Part shown: positions 38,433 through 49,247 of the stretch, piece after piece
Layout of the letters: each line of letters begins with the position of its first letter
How positions within the stretch are numbered: position 1 is the stretch's first letter
Source of the DNA: Fidelibacterota bacterium
GTDB lineage: Bacteria; Fidelibacterota; UBA8477; JABMPR01
NCBI GenBank assembly: GCA_016845065.1
Contig: JAERTG010000130.1
Coordinates: forward strand, 1-64,000
Direction: 5' to 3'
DNA: 64,000 nucleotides
Notes under the pieces: generated by a model
Database searches by the model: none
Seen by the model: only the letters and a program-made list of their open reading frames with translations
Told to the model about the DNA's origin: nothing
Translations under genes and position numbers: made by a program

Positions 38433-39293
38433 TTACAAATGAAGTAACAGTTTTTCTATAGTTACAGGAGCTGAGCCTTCATAATGATTGTTCACGTTTA
38501 GATAGACATCCATACCAGATTGATCAACCATTTTCCTAACAAGCCGGACTATACCTGGTATCTCCTCATCCTTTGCTGCAACGACCTGGTTCCATTTTTT
38601 TCCCGTTGTCTTCTCAATGCCTTGACGATCAGGTCCCAGAAGGCGAATAATTGAGGTCCCAGATAAAAGGTGAGCATAGTTGGCATAAACTTCCTGGATA
38701 TCAGGCATGTAGTATCCCTGACAAAAAGTGTGACCTACTTTGTGGTCTGCTAAAATTTTAAAATAATTGTCAGTGAGGAAGTTGGGGTTCCGGATTTCCA
38801 TACAAAGTGGTATGGATGTGTCTATTGATTTGACAAAGTTTACAAATTTCTCCAGGAATAACTGAGCGGATGGCATTTTAATTTTATTAAGATACTCAAA
38901 CTGGAGGTTTATTCCTCCAATTTGCGGGTGCATCTGCACTAGAGAATCTAGAAAAGTCTGATACAAATCTGGATCAAGGAAATAGGGATTCTCGATGAGT
39001 TTACCCGATGTGTGACTTTTGTATAAGTGAGTGAGACTCAGGCTATTAGGAGCCTTTATGACGAAGCGAAAGTCAGTGGGTACTGAAGCAACATATTCTT
39101 CAACTACTTCAGCTTTTGGTAAAACAACTTTTTCAATTCCAAACAGCGACCAGAACCATTGATCGATTTCGACTGATTTATACTTTCTGGCATATTCCTG
39201 GAGAAAATTTTCCGGTTTACTGGAATTATAAACCAGACCCTCCCAGGAAGGATATTTCCAACTGCAGGTACCAATATGTATGTGTCCAGCCAT
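38433..39293 (-). CDS. DUF72 (YecE-like) family protein
   Basis: 286 residues. The N-terminus IHIGTCSWKYPSWEGLVY, the VEIDQWFW segment, and the FRFVIKAPNSLSLTH strand belong to DUF72, a TIM-barrel family of unknown biochemical role. Conserved Trp, Glu and Lys in the barrel are present. It lies downstream of the large envelope cluster with a 117-base gap and may or may not share its transcript. Confidence 0.85.
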   Translation of the reverse strand: MAGHIHIGTCSWKYPSWEGLVYNSSKPENFLQEYARKYKSVEIDQWFWSLFGIEKVVLPKAEVVEEYVASVPTDFRFVIKAPNSLSLTHLYKSHTSGKLIENPYFLDPDLYQTFLDSLVQMHPQIGGINLQFEYLNKIKMPSAQLFLEKFVNFVKSIDTSIPLCMEIRNPNFLTDNYFKILADHKVGHTFCQGYYMPDIQEVYANYAHLLSGTSIIRLLGPDRQGIEKTTGKKWNQVVAAKDEEIPGIVRLVRKMVDQSGMDVYLNVNNHYEGSAPVTIEKLLLHL

Positions 39294-39410
39294 GAGAGAA
39301 GATAGCTGAATTTCTGCTAATTCGAATAAAAGATCAGCTTGAATCTCAACTTAGAAGCTATCCCTTTACCCACATTTTTTTCTGCCTGCAGCTTTATGAA
39401 ACTCAGGATA

Positions 39411-42400
39411 TTAACGCCAGTTAAAAATATCCTCAGAGAATTTGGCGTGGAGCGCAAAATACAGGTTGTGGTACTGGTAATCCAGAAAGCCAAAATCAGC
39501 ATCTGAATAATTTTTCAAGATGTACCCCACACCGAGTTGAATGTTTTGATAAACAAGATAATCGACTTCCGCAGCAAGACCGAAGGCACCCTCGCTGGTT
39601 GGCGACATATATATATAGCGAGCATCAAGGATACCGCTTATTTCGTTGGTATATGCGTATTCTGCTCGTGATTGGAAGAAATAGGTTTGAGTACTGACAC
39701 CTTCATCAAAAGTGGCATCATCATCGCGGACAAAGCGGGTAGCAAAGCGTGATGCCAAGCCAATATGCTTTTCAATCTGCCAATATGAATGAACTGAGAA
39801 AATGTAGCGATCCTGTCGTATTGGAGTGGCTATTTGACTATTGCGATCTGAAACGTAGGCCATTTTTGCCAATGCATTGATCTCATCAGAGTCCTGTGGT
39901 CTGTAGGCCACACCTGCCTGATAGTTTTCACGAGTCTGAGAACCCATGTTTCCAATCTTATATCTATTTTCCCAGTGGTCTAATTTTACAATTGCACCAA
40001 ACCCGGCAAAAATGCGCATATCACCGCCAAGCGTAATTACACGCTGAAGACTATTCGCATCATCCCTCACTTCATATTTTCCGATGCCTTTCCAAGGCAT
40101 ATCCGGGAGATATTCAAATGAGAGCGCCATGGCCTGATGGCTGGGAGTTGGGATCTCAAATGAATCCACGGTAGCTGTATTTTCAAGGGAAACATTGACA
40201 ACCAGATCCTCACGCAGATACCATTTGTTCTTCAAACCGAGTGTAGCACGGTTGCGTTGGTCTCCGGTAATACCACCTATCTCATATTTACCCTCGACAT
40301 CGGTGTTTTCACCCAGACTGGATCTGAAACCCAGGACACTCTGACGATTCACCCCTGTACCCTGGATAAAGCGGTACTTCCAATAAACCTCAAGCTGCTC
40401 AGTAATTGGATATACCAGTCCAACACTTGTATTGGTAGGCTTGGTCCTGTTGTTAAAGCTTAAATTCTGTTCATGCTCAAAAACTGCTTTAACATGTTCC
40501 AGCAGCAAGACGTCATATTGTGCTTTGAGAAGATTGGAATAATCTTTACTCAGAAGGCTATCTGAAGCGTCAAATTTTTCCCTAAGCGAATTCTCATACC
40601 CCAGTTTCAGGGTTGTATTTTCTTTAACCGGACGTTCAACATGCATATTAAACACACGACTTTCATGAGAATTATTCGTCCCTACCGACCCGCTCTGATC
40701 ATAATACTCGGAGGTGATTCTACCATATTTCTTGGAGTCATATTTGGCATTTAATCCGTATTTGAATGAACCACGTTCTGTAGAGGCACCTACTTGTGAA
40801 GCGTTGACGAAATCATCACCCACTGAGCGTATGTAGCCCTTTAAATTTAATCCTGGATATAGACGGTCTACCTGAACTTCGGTCTTGATTGCGGTTCCAA
40901 CTGTGACGCTGTCAATAAATTCATCAGGATTGCGGGATTGACCAATTTCTGCTGAGACGGTAATCTTGTCATTTATAGGAACATTTGCATCAACACCATA
41001 GAGCATATAGCTGGCTGTGGCACGTTGTTCTGCTAGGAATGTGGTACCCACTCTTATTTTTGCACCAGGACCTAGTTTGCTTTGATGACGGAATCCACCA
41101 ATCCAAGATCGGGAATTCGAGCCTTGATATTCGTATGAAACCACAATGAAAATTGGATTACCTGCACCATCCAGTGAGGCAACGGGTTGTTTGAACATAA
41201 GGGTTCCATCAACATAGTTGATTTCATAGTCAAAAAATCGGGTGAGGGTCTTGGTTTCCAGTACGATCTCAGGATGATATCTGTCCTTGGTAACGATTCG
41301 TATTTTTTCGGAGAAACGAGTTACGCTACCATTGTTCAGATAGTAGAAACCACTAATTCCCTCACCCCTAATTTCTTCCTGCTCCATGGATCTGTCGGTA
41401 GCAGTAGTAAAAGCTTGAATTTCATGGTTCTCATATAGATATGAACCAAGTAATCCATTAAAGGTACGGTTATAGGCCGTGAATTCATTGTCTGTCATCT
41501 GGGTATTAAAATCTCCCAGCAAGACAAAGGATTCTTTTTGTTCAAGTTTAGCAAATAATTTTGATCTGGATTGTGCATCAAAGGTGATGGTGCTTGCGTC
41601 ACCAAACAAAGGATATTGTTCCTGGGGATCAACATCAACAAAAAGTTGATCCAGATAGCCTCTATCTGTATCCAGTGAAGCAGTGAGACGTAAACCAGGT
41701 TTGATGCTGCCCTTGGCATAAAAGGCAGTACGTCCACCCAGTAGAACATGATCTCCCAGTTGGGCATTATTTCTATTTATTATACCAAAATGAGGTAAGT
41801 CATTCGGATCCTGATTTTTTCCAAGTGTGGATAAACTACCAGAAGCTGCACCTACCAGGATTAGAGGTTCTTCTGGAATGGTATAGCTGACATTGAATTG
41901 TTGGCTATATCCAGCAGCTTGAATATCCAGAGTAGAACGTTCTGTAGGTTCAGTCCCGGCTTGAATGCTTAATGATATTGCTCCTTCGATTGCTTCTGCC
42001 TGCTGTCCAGTACTGTTCTCATCATAATCTTTGTCAATCAAAGTACCTGAGGATAATCTCAGTGTTACCACCTTAACATCGTGTAATCGATAGCCCCATT
42101 CATCGAACAGCTCAAATTTATATTTACCGATGCTTCTCCCATCAGCGGGTAGAACGATATCACCTGAAGCACTTTTAATTTGCCCGACTGGACCCAGGAC
42201 ATGAATTTTCTTTTCGGCAGTAAAAGTTCGATCTGCTGCACCCAAGGCCTCCACCCTCAATGTAACTGGACCTGCAGGAACCCGAACACTTAGAAAATCC
42301 AGCAGTCCATCAATTCTTATGACCTCACTGGCAACTTCAACATCATTGACAAACAATTTTGCCGGTGACCCGGCTTTTCCAGCTACGGTGACTGATATAT

Positions 42401-42524
42401 TATTCAGTTTACTGACAGCATTATCCTTTGGCTCAATCATAATTATCTGAGCAAAAATTGTCGTAGATAGGAGTAGACCAACTAGTATTAAAAACAGTCT
42501 ATTCATTGCCAGATTCCGATTCAT
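39411..42524 (-). CDS. Large outer-membrane beta-barrel protein with N-terminal Ig-like domains
   Basis: 1037 residues. A signal peptide (MNRLFLILVGLLLSTTIFAQ, from the internal Met7) leads to one or two Ig-like modules (about 30-230: IEPKDNAVSKLNN, PVGQIKSASGDIVLPADGRS). From about residue 260 to the end the protein is a long run of alternating amphipathic strands, ending in ...FSEDIFNWR, the layout of a large outer-membrane barrel. A segment with SRSKLFAKLEQKESFVLLGD and INYVDGTLMFKQPVASLDG looks like a conserved pre-barrel domain, but I cannot name it. Its start overlaps the giant DUF11/OmpA gene by 26 bases, implying coupled translation and joint function. No TonB box or plug was recognised. 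Confidence 0.72.
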   Translation of the reverse strand: MNRNLAMNRLFLILVGLLLSTTIFAQIIMIEPKDNAVSKLNNISVTVAGKAGSPAKLFVNDVEVASEVIRIDGLLDFLSVRVPAGPVTLRVEALGAADRTFTAEKKIHVLGPVGQIKSASGDIVLPADGRSIGKYKFELFDEWGYRLHDVKVVTLRLSSGTLIDKDYDENSTGQQAEAIEGAISLSIQAGTEPTERSTLDIQAAGYSQQFNVSYTIPEEPLILVGAASGSLSTLGKNQDPNDLPHFGIINRNNAQLGDHVLLGGRTAFYAKGSIKPGLRLTASLDTDRGYLDQLFVDVDPQEQYPLFGDASTITFDAQSRSKLFAKLEQKESFVLLGDFNTQMTDNEFTAYNRTFNGLLGSYLYENHEIQAFTTATDRSMEQEEIRGEGISGFYYLNNGSVTRFSEKIRIVTKDRYHPEIVLETKTLTRFFDYEINYVDGTLMFKQPVASLDGAGNPIFIVVSYEYQGSNSRSWIGGFRHQSKLGPGAKIRVGTTFLAEQRATASYMLYGVDANVPINDKITVSAEIGQSRNPDEFIDSVTVGTAIKTEVQVDRLYPGLNLKGYIRSVGDDFVNASQVGASTERGSFKYGLNAKYDSKKYGRITSEYYDQSGSVGTNNSHESRVFNMHVERPVKENTTLKLGYENSLREKFDASDSLLSKDYSNLLKAQYDVLLLEHVKAVFEHEQNLSFNNRTKPTNTSVGLVYPITEQLEVYWKYRFIQGTGVNRQSVLGFRSSLGENTDVEGKYEIGGITGDQRNRATLGLKNKWYLREDLVVNVSLENTATVDSFEIPTPSHQAMALSFEYLPDMPWKGIGKYEVRDDANSLQRVITLGGDMRIFAGFGAIVKLDHWENRYKIGNMGSQTRENYQAGVAYRPQDSDEINALAKMAYVSDRNSQIATPIRQDRYIFSVHSYWQIEKHIGLASRFATRFVRDDDATFDEGVSTQTYFFQSRAEYAYTNEISGILDARYIYMSPTSEGAFGLAAEVDYLVYQNIQLGVGYILKNYSDADFGFLDYQYHNLYFALHAKFSEDIFNWR

Positions 42525-45500
42525 GTAAATTTACTCTCAGCACTTTCTCAATATTGCCGGATAGTGGTAGTCCCTCATTAAACAATTGAACATTCATAAA
42601 GAGTTCGCGTACTCCAACAACACCTTCGGGGGCATTAATTTGTACTGGTGAGACGACTTCCAGGCCACCTGCTTCAAGTGTTTGACCCCAAGTTTTGAAG
42701 GTACCTGCGACATCAACATACTCTAAATCAGTTGGAAGCGCTAGTGTAATAGAAATTGAGTCAGCACTCGCATAAGCTGGGTAGCTCATATTCAGCATCA
42801 ATGTTGATGATTGGTTGGCTGGAATTCTCAGGGCAGAATCCGGTGACATACTTTCGAATGCATTCACTGGAATAACAATTTTCTGTTGCAGTGATTCTTT
42901 AATAACATCCAGCTCCAGAAGTGCTGCTTCTCCAACTTCAGCATTCACCAATACCTCAACACGACGGTTGGAGGCTCGACCAATCCAGGTTTCGTTATCG
43001 CCTACTGGATAGTGAGCACCTAATCCGTGAGTATGGATATTATCGGGATTCAAATTATAATTCTCAATGAGGAAGTTCTTCACACTGATTGCTCTCCAGT
43101 CAGATAGCAACATATTGAATTCCATGCTACCCCGGTTATCAGTAAAACCTTCAATAACTATTTCAATATCTGGTTGCCATGAGAGGAAATCACCCAGTTT
43201 GCGCAGACTTGGCTCTGCAGATGGTTTGAGGTCAGCTGAACCAACATCGAACTGGGTTCCTTCAAGAATCATATTGAAGGACAGAGTTTCAACGAGGGTT
43301 GAGATACGTGTTTCAAGCGTATCGGTAATAATATGATTACCATCTTCATCCAAGAGTTCCAGGTGAGCGGAAACAACACCAGTGTTCTGGACTAATTCAT
43401 AGTCATCTGGCTTCATAGCTACGTCAAATTCTGTATGCTTTTTGGCATCCCAATCACCGAAGGTCCATACGTCTCGTTCTACACCACTTACGACAGGTTC
43501 CAGATATGTGGAATCAATCTTAGCAGTACCAGGTTTATAGATAAATCCTGGAGGTAATTCCTGATGGAAACGTACACTGCGTACAGGTATTTCACCTGTG
43601 TAATTAATGTCATACATGAACTCGAGTTGGTTGAATTCAGAATCTTCTTCCTCAGCATTAAAGAAGATCATTTCGACACGACGGTTCAGCGAACGTCCTT
43701 CTGGAGTACTTCCATCCTCGAGAGGTTCTGTAGCGCCCATACCTACAGCGGTAATCCGTGATTCATCTATCCCCATGGTTTGAACGAGATAGGTACGGAT
43801 GGCCTGTGCTCTGGCTTCTGAGAGAGCCATGTTATCAGCGAAGGTACCACCGGGAGCTACTGGGAGATGATCGGTATGACCCTTGATATCCAGATTGATC
43901 TGGGTCTGCCATTTCATCAAATCACCAATATTCCGCAATTCATTAAAAATTTCACTCTGCAGGGTTGCTGAGCCCGAAACAAAACCGATTCTTACCAAAA
44001 GGCTCCATGGTTTATATACAAGGAGTCTAAATTCTTCAGTAAGCATTTCTGTTTTCATTTCCAGAGTTGATTCTTTACTAAGAACACTGAATAATTCCAT
44101 TTTTTCTAATGGTATGTTGATGTTGATACTATCACCTGAGTAAAGCGTTGCATTCCACATGTTGGAAGCAAGACCAAGAGAATCGACCGTTGAATCAGTT
44201 GCGAAGAGTCTGCCATAGGAAGGCAGGCTACTATCGTCAACGCGTATGGTCAAGTCACCCAGGACTGTTTTCTTAAAGCTGAATCGACCAAGACTATCAG
44301 TCATAGTGGCTCGCGTATCATTCAAGAGCATAACGAGGTCAGCTTGGACTTCTTCATCAGGATCAAAGATGCCATTACGATTCATATCGTAGAAGGCTGT
44401 ACCTGTAATTGTTCCTGGTACGGAGATTTCTCGTAAGGCGAAATTTGATTTGGCGATACTTGCAGCAGCGACACGTACCATCTTACTCTGAGTGTCGCCT
44501 AGATAATCAGGTGAATCGAGAATAATCTCGCTCAGGGCAGGGAGTGTACGTTCGTTGACACGGATAACATGCATACCAGCTTCAACATCTGGAACACTGT
44601 ATTTTCCGTATTCGTCAGTGATGATTCTGGCACCGTTTTCCATAATGAGTTCGACATTCTTAACCGTCTCTTCATTCTCATCATGAATTCCGTTGGTGTT
44701 GGTGTCATAGTAGACCTTACCAATAATAAGACCACGATCACTGAACAGACCAGGTTTGACAACAACATCAGCAGTTGCAAGATTGGAAATTACGGGGAAG
44801 CCCAGAAGGGTGTGTGCCCTTGCCATAACTTCATTCGTGTTTGTTCCTTCGCGACTATTCATACCAGCAATGATGCGGTATTTCATCGTAAAGGTATCAC
44901 CAGGTTGCAAGGTATCCTCAATTGTCCAGGCCATGGCGAGTCGTTTGCCAACAGCCTCCTGGATATTAGGATCACCAATTTTTGAACCGTTGAGGTAACT
45001 GGTGTTCTTGCGGAATTTAAAACCATATGGCAGCACATCTTCGACGACAAAATCATGGATAATATCATCTGCGCTGGTATTGGTCATATTTACTGTATAA
45101 GTAACTACATCGCCAATTTCGATTACACGACGGTTACTCTGTTTGGTTACTTTCAGGAATGGGAAGATGATTTTCGTCTTCGCTCTGGAATTAATATTCC
45201 TATCACTCCAGGTACTGTCGATCGTACTTGCAACCAGAGCCTTGTTCTCAATCCATCCGAGACCAGCATCTATTGTGATCTTAGCATCGAAATCAATGTG
45301 GAGTGAGTCCCCAAGTTGGATGTCGCTTCTGGAGAAGTTCATCTCATTGGTAATGGGGTTCAGACCTTCGTATTTCGTGTTCGCATCAGTCACGACTGTG
45401 TTCGCGATTAACTCAAGTCCGTTGGGTAGGTAATCAGTAACAAATACAGAATCGTTGAAAGTGACATCCTGTGTACCAAAGTCTAGTCTATAGTGCAGGG

Positions 45501-48500
45501 TATCGCCAACAGCTGCTTCAACTTTATCCACCGTTTTCAGCATATAGAAAGGTGAACTTCTCAAAGTAACATTGGCATTTACAACATAAAGACCAGGCAT
45601 ATTGAGATTCACATCCAAACCACCATCGCTATAGGAACTGATTCCATTGTAAACAACTTCAAGACTGTAGTCACCTGGTAACAGGTTAGTAAAGAAGTAT
45701 TTACCTGTAGAATCAGTATATGTCGAGTCTGTCATGTGATGATCAGATGTTTTCGGTAGTGTGGTTGTGGAATCTGGAATATCACCGTTCACAATGACGA
45801 GGATACTATCTTCAGCGATGATCTCACCGGTTATCTCGTCATAGAGGAATCCAGATACGGAGTTGAGATTGGTTACCAGGTTACCTTCACTTGGTGTATT
45901 AATCTCAATTTCCTGTACTGTTTCATAGGCTACACCGTTATCCCCAACCAAGGTATAGATAATCTGATATAGATCATCCTGATAGATAGGAATAAGGTAG
46001 TATCCATTTGCATCGGTACTGTCATGTCCAGCATATTCACCAGTATTGACAGCACGTAGTTCGACTCTAATATCTTCCTGCGGCAGACCTTCATAGTTAT
46101 AGATAATTCCATCGAAGGCACCGATAATAAAGGTGACCTGAGTCGTGTCATCAGCCCATTGGGTAGGTGCAAAAACGGCTCTTGCATATGGAGTAGCAGT
46201 AATAGCCTCAAAGGTAACTGTATCAGAAACCAGTGTACTATATGCCACACCGTCGATGGTGGAGGTGATCTTGGCTGAGTCAGGAATAGTTCCTAAGTCA
46301 GTATAGAAATTCACGTCTACGCCATCTGGTACAGGATTGCCCAGAAAGGAAAATACCTGAGCTGCCAGAGTTGATGTTGCAACACCATTTCCAAGGATTG
46401 TTCTAGGATGTGCATCAACAACAATACTGAGAGGAAGAATATTGGTGGTGAGTGCTTCAGCAGGGATAGCGTCGGATTCATTTGAGACCATCCAGGCGCG
46501 ATTACCAACTTGTTCACCATGACCCAACATATCATCTACAGTTGTTGTGATCTGGAAACTTTCAGCTTGTTCAACATTCAGCGGTCCGATAAACCATGAG
46601 AGTGAGTGAGAGCCTGCATCGTAGATATAGTCTCCCGTTGCACTAAGGAATGTCACTCGAGAATCGAGAGTATCAAGGATGCTTACTCCGCTGGCATGAT
46701 CGGTACCCCAGTTAGAAACATCAATTTGATAATTGATGGTATCGCCAGGAAAGACCTCTAAATCTGCAGTTTTAGTAAATACAAATTCAGGAGCTGCCTC
46801 TACGATTGCTAACCAGGTTGCTGTAGCTTGTAGTTCTCCACCTGCATAGATATATGCAGTATTAGGTAATTCCATTCCATTGGGTAATGGATAAATAACC
46901 CTTACATCAATGGTAAACTCATTTGTAGGTTCACTTCTCCTGGTGAGTGGGTTTGCTTCATTCGAGGACTTGCCGCGGTTCTTATTCGCAGCAGTTCCAG
47001 GCTCAACTGGATCAAGATCACCAACATACCAGGTCACGGAGTGACTGGTAGAATCATAGACACCACCGTTGGTGGCGTTGAGGAAATCAACTTCTGCAGG
47101 GAGTGAGTCAACAACGACCACATTCACTGCTGTTGTGTCTCCATGATTTTCAAATGAGAGATCATAGGTGATAAATTCACCTGCTTCGATAAAAGCAGTA
47201 TCACCTACGAGTACGATATCCATGATTGGAGCACGTACAATTACCGTATGTATATCAACACTTTGCGCACCCTGATCACAACTAATGAGATTGCTAACGG
47301 GAATAACAGCAGTTCCAATAAAATCATCTGGGACCTTAGCTGTTATGTCTATAACACCATTATCACCAGGATTCAGATCTTCTAGATTCCAGGTAATAAT
47401 TCCAGTTTCAGAATCATAAGTATGTTCACGGGAAGCATTGAGATATTCCAAATCAGTTCCCAGTGTATCTGTGAGGATTACACCAGTTGCTATTTCGGTT
47501 CCCAAATTGCTATAGTCTAGTCGAAGCTGAAGAGTATCACCGGCTACAACAGTTCTAGTTCCACTCATATCCAGAACAAGTCCTGGAGCAGACAGAATCT
47601 CAGTAATTGATGTAGATTGGTCTTCACTTCCTTCAACACAAGACAGGTGTGCAGTGTTTTCCAGCATTGTACCATCGACAACTGGGTAGTCAACATAGGT
47701 GACCATAACAAGTGAATCGGTGGCACTTGAGGCAATCTCATTCACATTCCAGAGAATGCTGTGAGAAGCTTCATCATACGTGAAATCACCAGAGGTGGAA
47801 CCAAAAGAAACATGTGCGGGTAGGGTATCAATCAAGACTGCATCATGAGCCATTGAGTTTCCAGTATTACTCATTACAAATGTGTAAACCAGTGAGTCCC
47901 CTGCCAGGACTGTTGCAGATGATCGTTTCTCTAATACCAATTCCGGGAAAGCTGCCAGCGAGACAACATGATCGCCCCAACTGGTTCCGGCATTGGCTGT
48001 AGAGATCCAAGCTCTGTTTGTGATTTCGGGTCGGGCCTCTAATAGCGATCCGACCGTTGTAACGACGTCAAGGGTAATAACATTTCCTGCAATCAGAGTT
48101 CCAAGGTTCCAGACAACAGCACCACTATCGAAAACGCCACCATTTGATGCAGATACGAATTCCAGTGGTTCTGGAAGGGTATCCTGCACTGAGATGGCGT
48201 GCACAGGATCCGGTGAAGTATTATCGATGGTAATCGTAAACTCTACCGTGTCACCAAATGCATACTCCTGATCAGCGGCCCATTTACTAATGGTCTGAAT
48301 CCAGGGATTTGCAAATGAATGAACTGAAGCTTCTTTAGAAACTCCCTCTGCATTCTCAACTGATGCAAGGTTGATTAAGGTTGAATTGGCTGGCATGGTT
48401 GCATCAACAATAACATCGAGGGAGACATTAACTGAGTCTCCCGGTATCATTTCACCAATATTCCAGGACACGGTACTATCTACAAGAACACCCATATCGG

Positions 48501-49185
48501 ATGCGCTCAGAAATGTTACATGTTCTGGTAAAACATCATTGATGATTGTTTCAGTTGAAGGGATATTGCCAGTATTGTATACATTAATAGTGTAACTGAC
48601 AGTATCTCCGATTGCAGAGATATCATCAACAACTACTTTTGTAATCAATAAGTCTGAGTGTGCACCAATGTTTACATCTACCGATTCACTGGCAAGTAGA
48701 AAACCATCATTAACGGCCAACCAGGCTGTATTAGTAATTACCTCATCGGCTAACAGGTTTTCATCTACCAGAACATCAAGTTCAAATACCAGCGTTTGGC
48801 CTCCAGCAATGCTGTCGACATTCCATACTGCTACTTGATTTAAGAGACTGGCTTCAGGAGTGCTCGATGTGATATCAAGACCAGAGCTCAGTGTATCTGT
48901 GATGGTAAACGGTGCAGGGGAAATGTTTCCCGTATTTGTAACTGTGATTGTATAGGTCAAACTCTCGCCTGGTGCAACAACAGTTGCACTTGCGGTCTTG
49001 GAGATTGCCAGTTGATACCCTTCAGATACGGTCGTTATGACCTCATTTGAAGAACCCACAAATGTTGTTCCACTACCATCCTGATGGGATGATTGGGCAA
49101 CATTTATAATCTCGGTACCAACTGGAACCTGACCAAAAACCACGGCTCCCATGAGGGAGATTAAGGCGAGAAATCGTCTCATCAT
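42499..49185 (-). CDS. Giant surface protein: DUF11 repeats, Big_1, SdrD_B and two OmpA domains
   Basis: 2228 residues. The signal peptide ends at about residue 19. Seven tandem DUF11 modules follow (to about residue 900), each with a Y-T-I-x-V-x-N-x-G-like strand and a DTLP/VLPEHV...F turn. Then come a Big_1/Ig-like module (IVVDAHPRTILGNGVATS), two carboxypeptidase-regulatory-like modules, two more DUF11 modules, and two SdrD_B-like modules (YYDTNTNGIHDENEE and FYDMNRNGIFDPDEE, with EF-hand-like calcium loops). An OmpA-C domain (DIKGHTD, MALSEARAQAIRTYL, NRRVEMIF) is followed by a linker, a second OmpA-C domain (VIEGFTD, MLLSDWRAISVKNFL, NRRVEVLV) and a C-terminal beta domain. Both OmpA domains keep the Asp and Arg that bind diaminopimelate. 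The protein probably tethers a long stalk to peptidoglycan. It is coupled to the barrel gene. Confidence 0.82.
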   Translation of the reverse strand: MMRRFLALISLMGAVVFGQVPVGTEIINVAQSSHQDGSGTTFVGSSNEVITTVSEGYQLAISKTASATVVAPGESLTYTITVTNTGNISPAPFTITDTLSSGLDITSSTPEASLLNQVAVWNVDSIAGGQTLVFELDVLVDENLLADEVITNTAWLAVNDGFLLASESVDVNIGAHSDLLITKVVVDDISAIGDTVSYTINVYNTGNIPSTETIINDVLPEHVTFLSASDMGVLVDSTVSWNIGEMIPGDSVNVSLDVIVDATMPANSTLINLASVENAEGVSKEASVHSFANPWIQTISKWAADQEYAFGDTVEFTITIDNTSPDPVHAISVQDTLPEPLEFVSASNGGVFDSGAVVWNLGTLIAGNVITLDVVTTVGSLLEARPEITNRAWISTANAGTSWGDHVVSLAAFPELVLEKRSSATVLAGDSLVYTFVMSNTGNSMAHDAVLIDTLPAHVSFGSTSGDFTYDEASHSILWNVNEIASSATDSLVMVTYVDYPVVDGTMLENTAHLSCVEGSEDQSTSITEILSAPGLVLDMSGTRTVVAGDTLQLRLDYSNLGTEIATGVILTDTLGTDLEYLNASREHTYDSETGIITWNLEDLNPGDNGVIDITAKVPDDFIGTAVIPVSNLISCDQGAQSVDIHTVIVRAPIMDIVLVGDTAFIEAGEFITYDLSFENHGDTTAVNVVVVDSLPAEVDFLNATNGGVYDSTSHSVTWYVGDLDPVEPGTAANKNRGKSSNEANPLTRRSEPTNEFTIDVRVIYPLPNGMELPNTAYIYAGGELQATATWLAIVEAAPEFVFTKTADLEVFPGDTINYQIDVSNWGTDHASGVSILDTLDSRVTFLSATGDYIYDAGSHSLSWFIGPLNVEQAESFQITTTVDDMLGHGEQVGNRAWMVSNESDAIPAEALTTNILPLSIVVDAHPRTILGNGVATSTLAAQVFSFLGNPVPDGVDVNFYTDLGTIPDSAKITSTIDGVAYSTLVSDTVTFEAITATPYARAVFAPTQWADDTTQVTFIIGAFDGIIYNYEGLPQEDIRVELRAVNTGEYAGHDSTDANGYYLIPIYQDDLYQIIYTLVGDNGVAYETVQEIEINTPSEGNLVTNLNSVSGFLYDEITGEIIAEDSILVIVNGDIPDSTTTLPKTSDHHMTDSTYTDSTGKYFFTNLLPGDYSLEVVYNGISSYSDGGLDVNLNMPGLYVVNANVTLRSSPFYMLKTVDKVEAAVGDTLHYRLDFGTQDVTFNDSVFVTDYLPNGLELIANTVVTDANTKYEGLNPITNEMNFSRSDIQLGDSLHIDFDAKITIDAGLGWIENKALVASTIDSTWSDRNINSRAKTKIIFPFLKVTKQSNRRVIEIGDVVTYTVNMTNTSADDIIHDFVVEDVLPYGFKFRKNTSYLNGSKIGDPNIQEAVGKRLAMAWTIEDTLQPGDTFTMKYRIIAGMNSREGTNTNEVMARAHTLLGFPVISNLATADVVVKPGLFSDRGLIIGKVYYDTNTNGIHDENEETVKNVELIMENGARIITDEYGKYSVPDVEAGMHVIRVNERTLPALSEIILDSPDYLGDTQSKMVRVAAASIAKSNFALREISVPGTITGTAFYDMNRNGIFDPDEEVQADLVMLLNDTRATMTDSLGRFSFKKTVLGDLTIRVDDSSLPSYGRLFATDSTVDSLGLASNMWNATLYSGDSININIPLEKMELFSVLSKESTLEMKTEMLTEEFRLLVYKPWSLLVRIGFVSGSATLQSEIFNELRNIGDLMKWQTQINLDIKGHTDHLPVAPGGTFADNMALSEARAQAIRTYLVQTMGIDESRITAVGMGATEPLEDGSTPEGRSLNRRVEMIFFNAEEEDSEFNQLEFMYDINYTGEIPVRSVRFHQELPPGFIYKPGTAKIDSTYLEPVVSGVERDVWTFGDWDAKKHTEFDVAMKPDDYELVQNTGVVSAHLELLDEDGNHIITDTLETRISTLVETLSFNMILEGTQFDVGSADLKPSAEPSLRKLGDFLSWQPDIEIVIEGFTDNRGSMEFNMLLSDWRAISVKNFLIENYNLNPDNIHTHGLGAHYPVGDNETWIGRASNRRVEVLVNAEVGEAALLELDVIKESLQQKIVIPVNAFESMSPDSALRIPANQSSTLMLNMSYPAYASADSISITLALPTDLEYVDVAGTFKTWGQTLEAGGLEVVSPVQINAPEGVVGVRELFMNVQLFNEGLPLSGNIEKVLRVNLHESESGNE

Positions 49186-49247
49186 CCGCTCACGGGAATC
49201 GTGTGGAGGGTTTTGAACCTAATAATCACTACTAACCTTGGATAACC

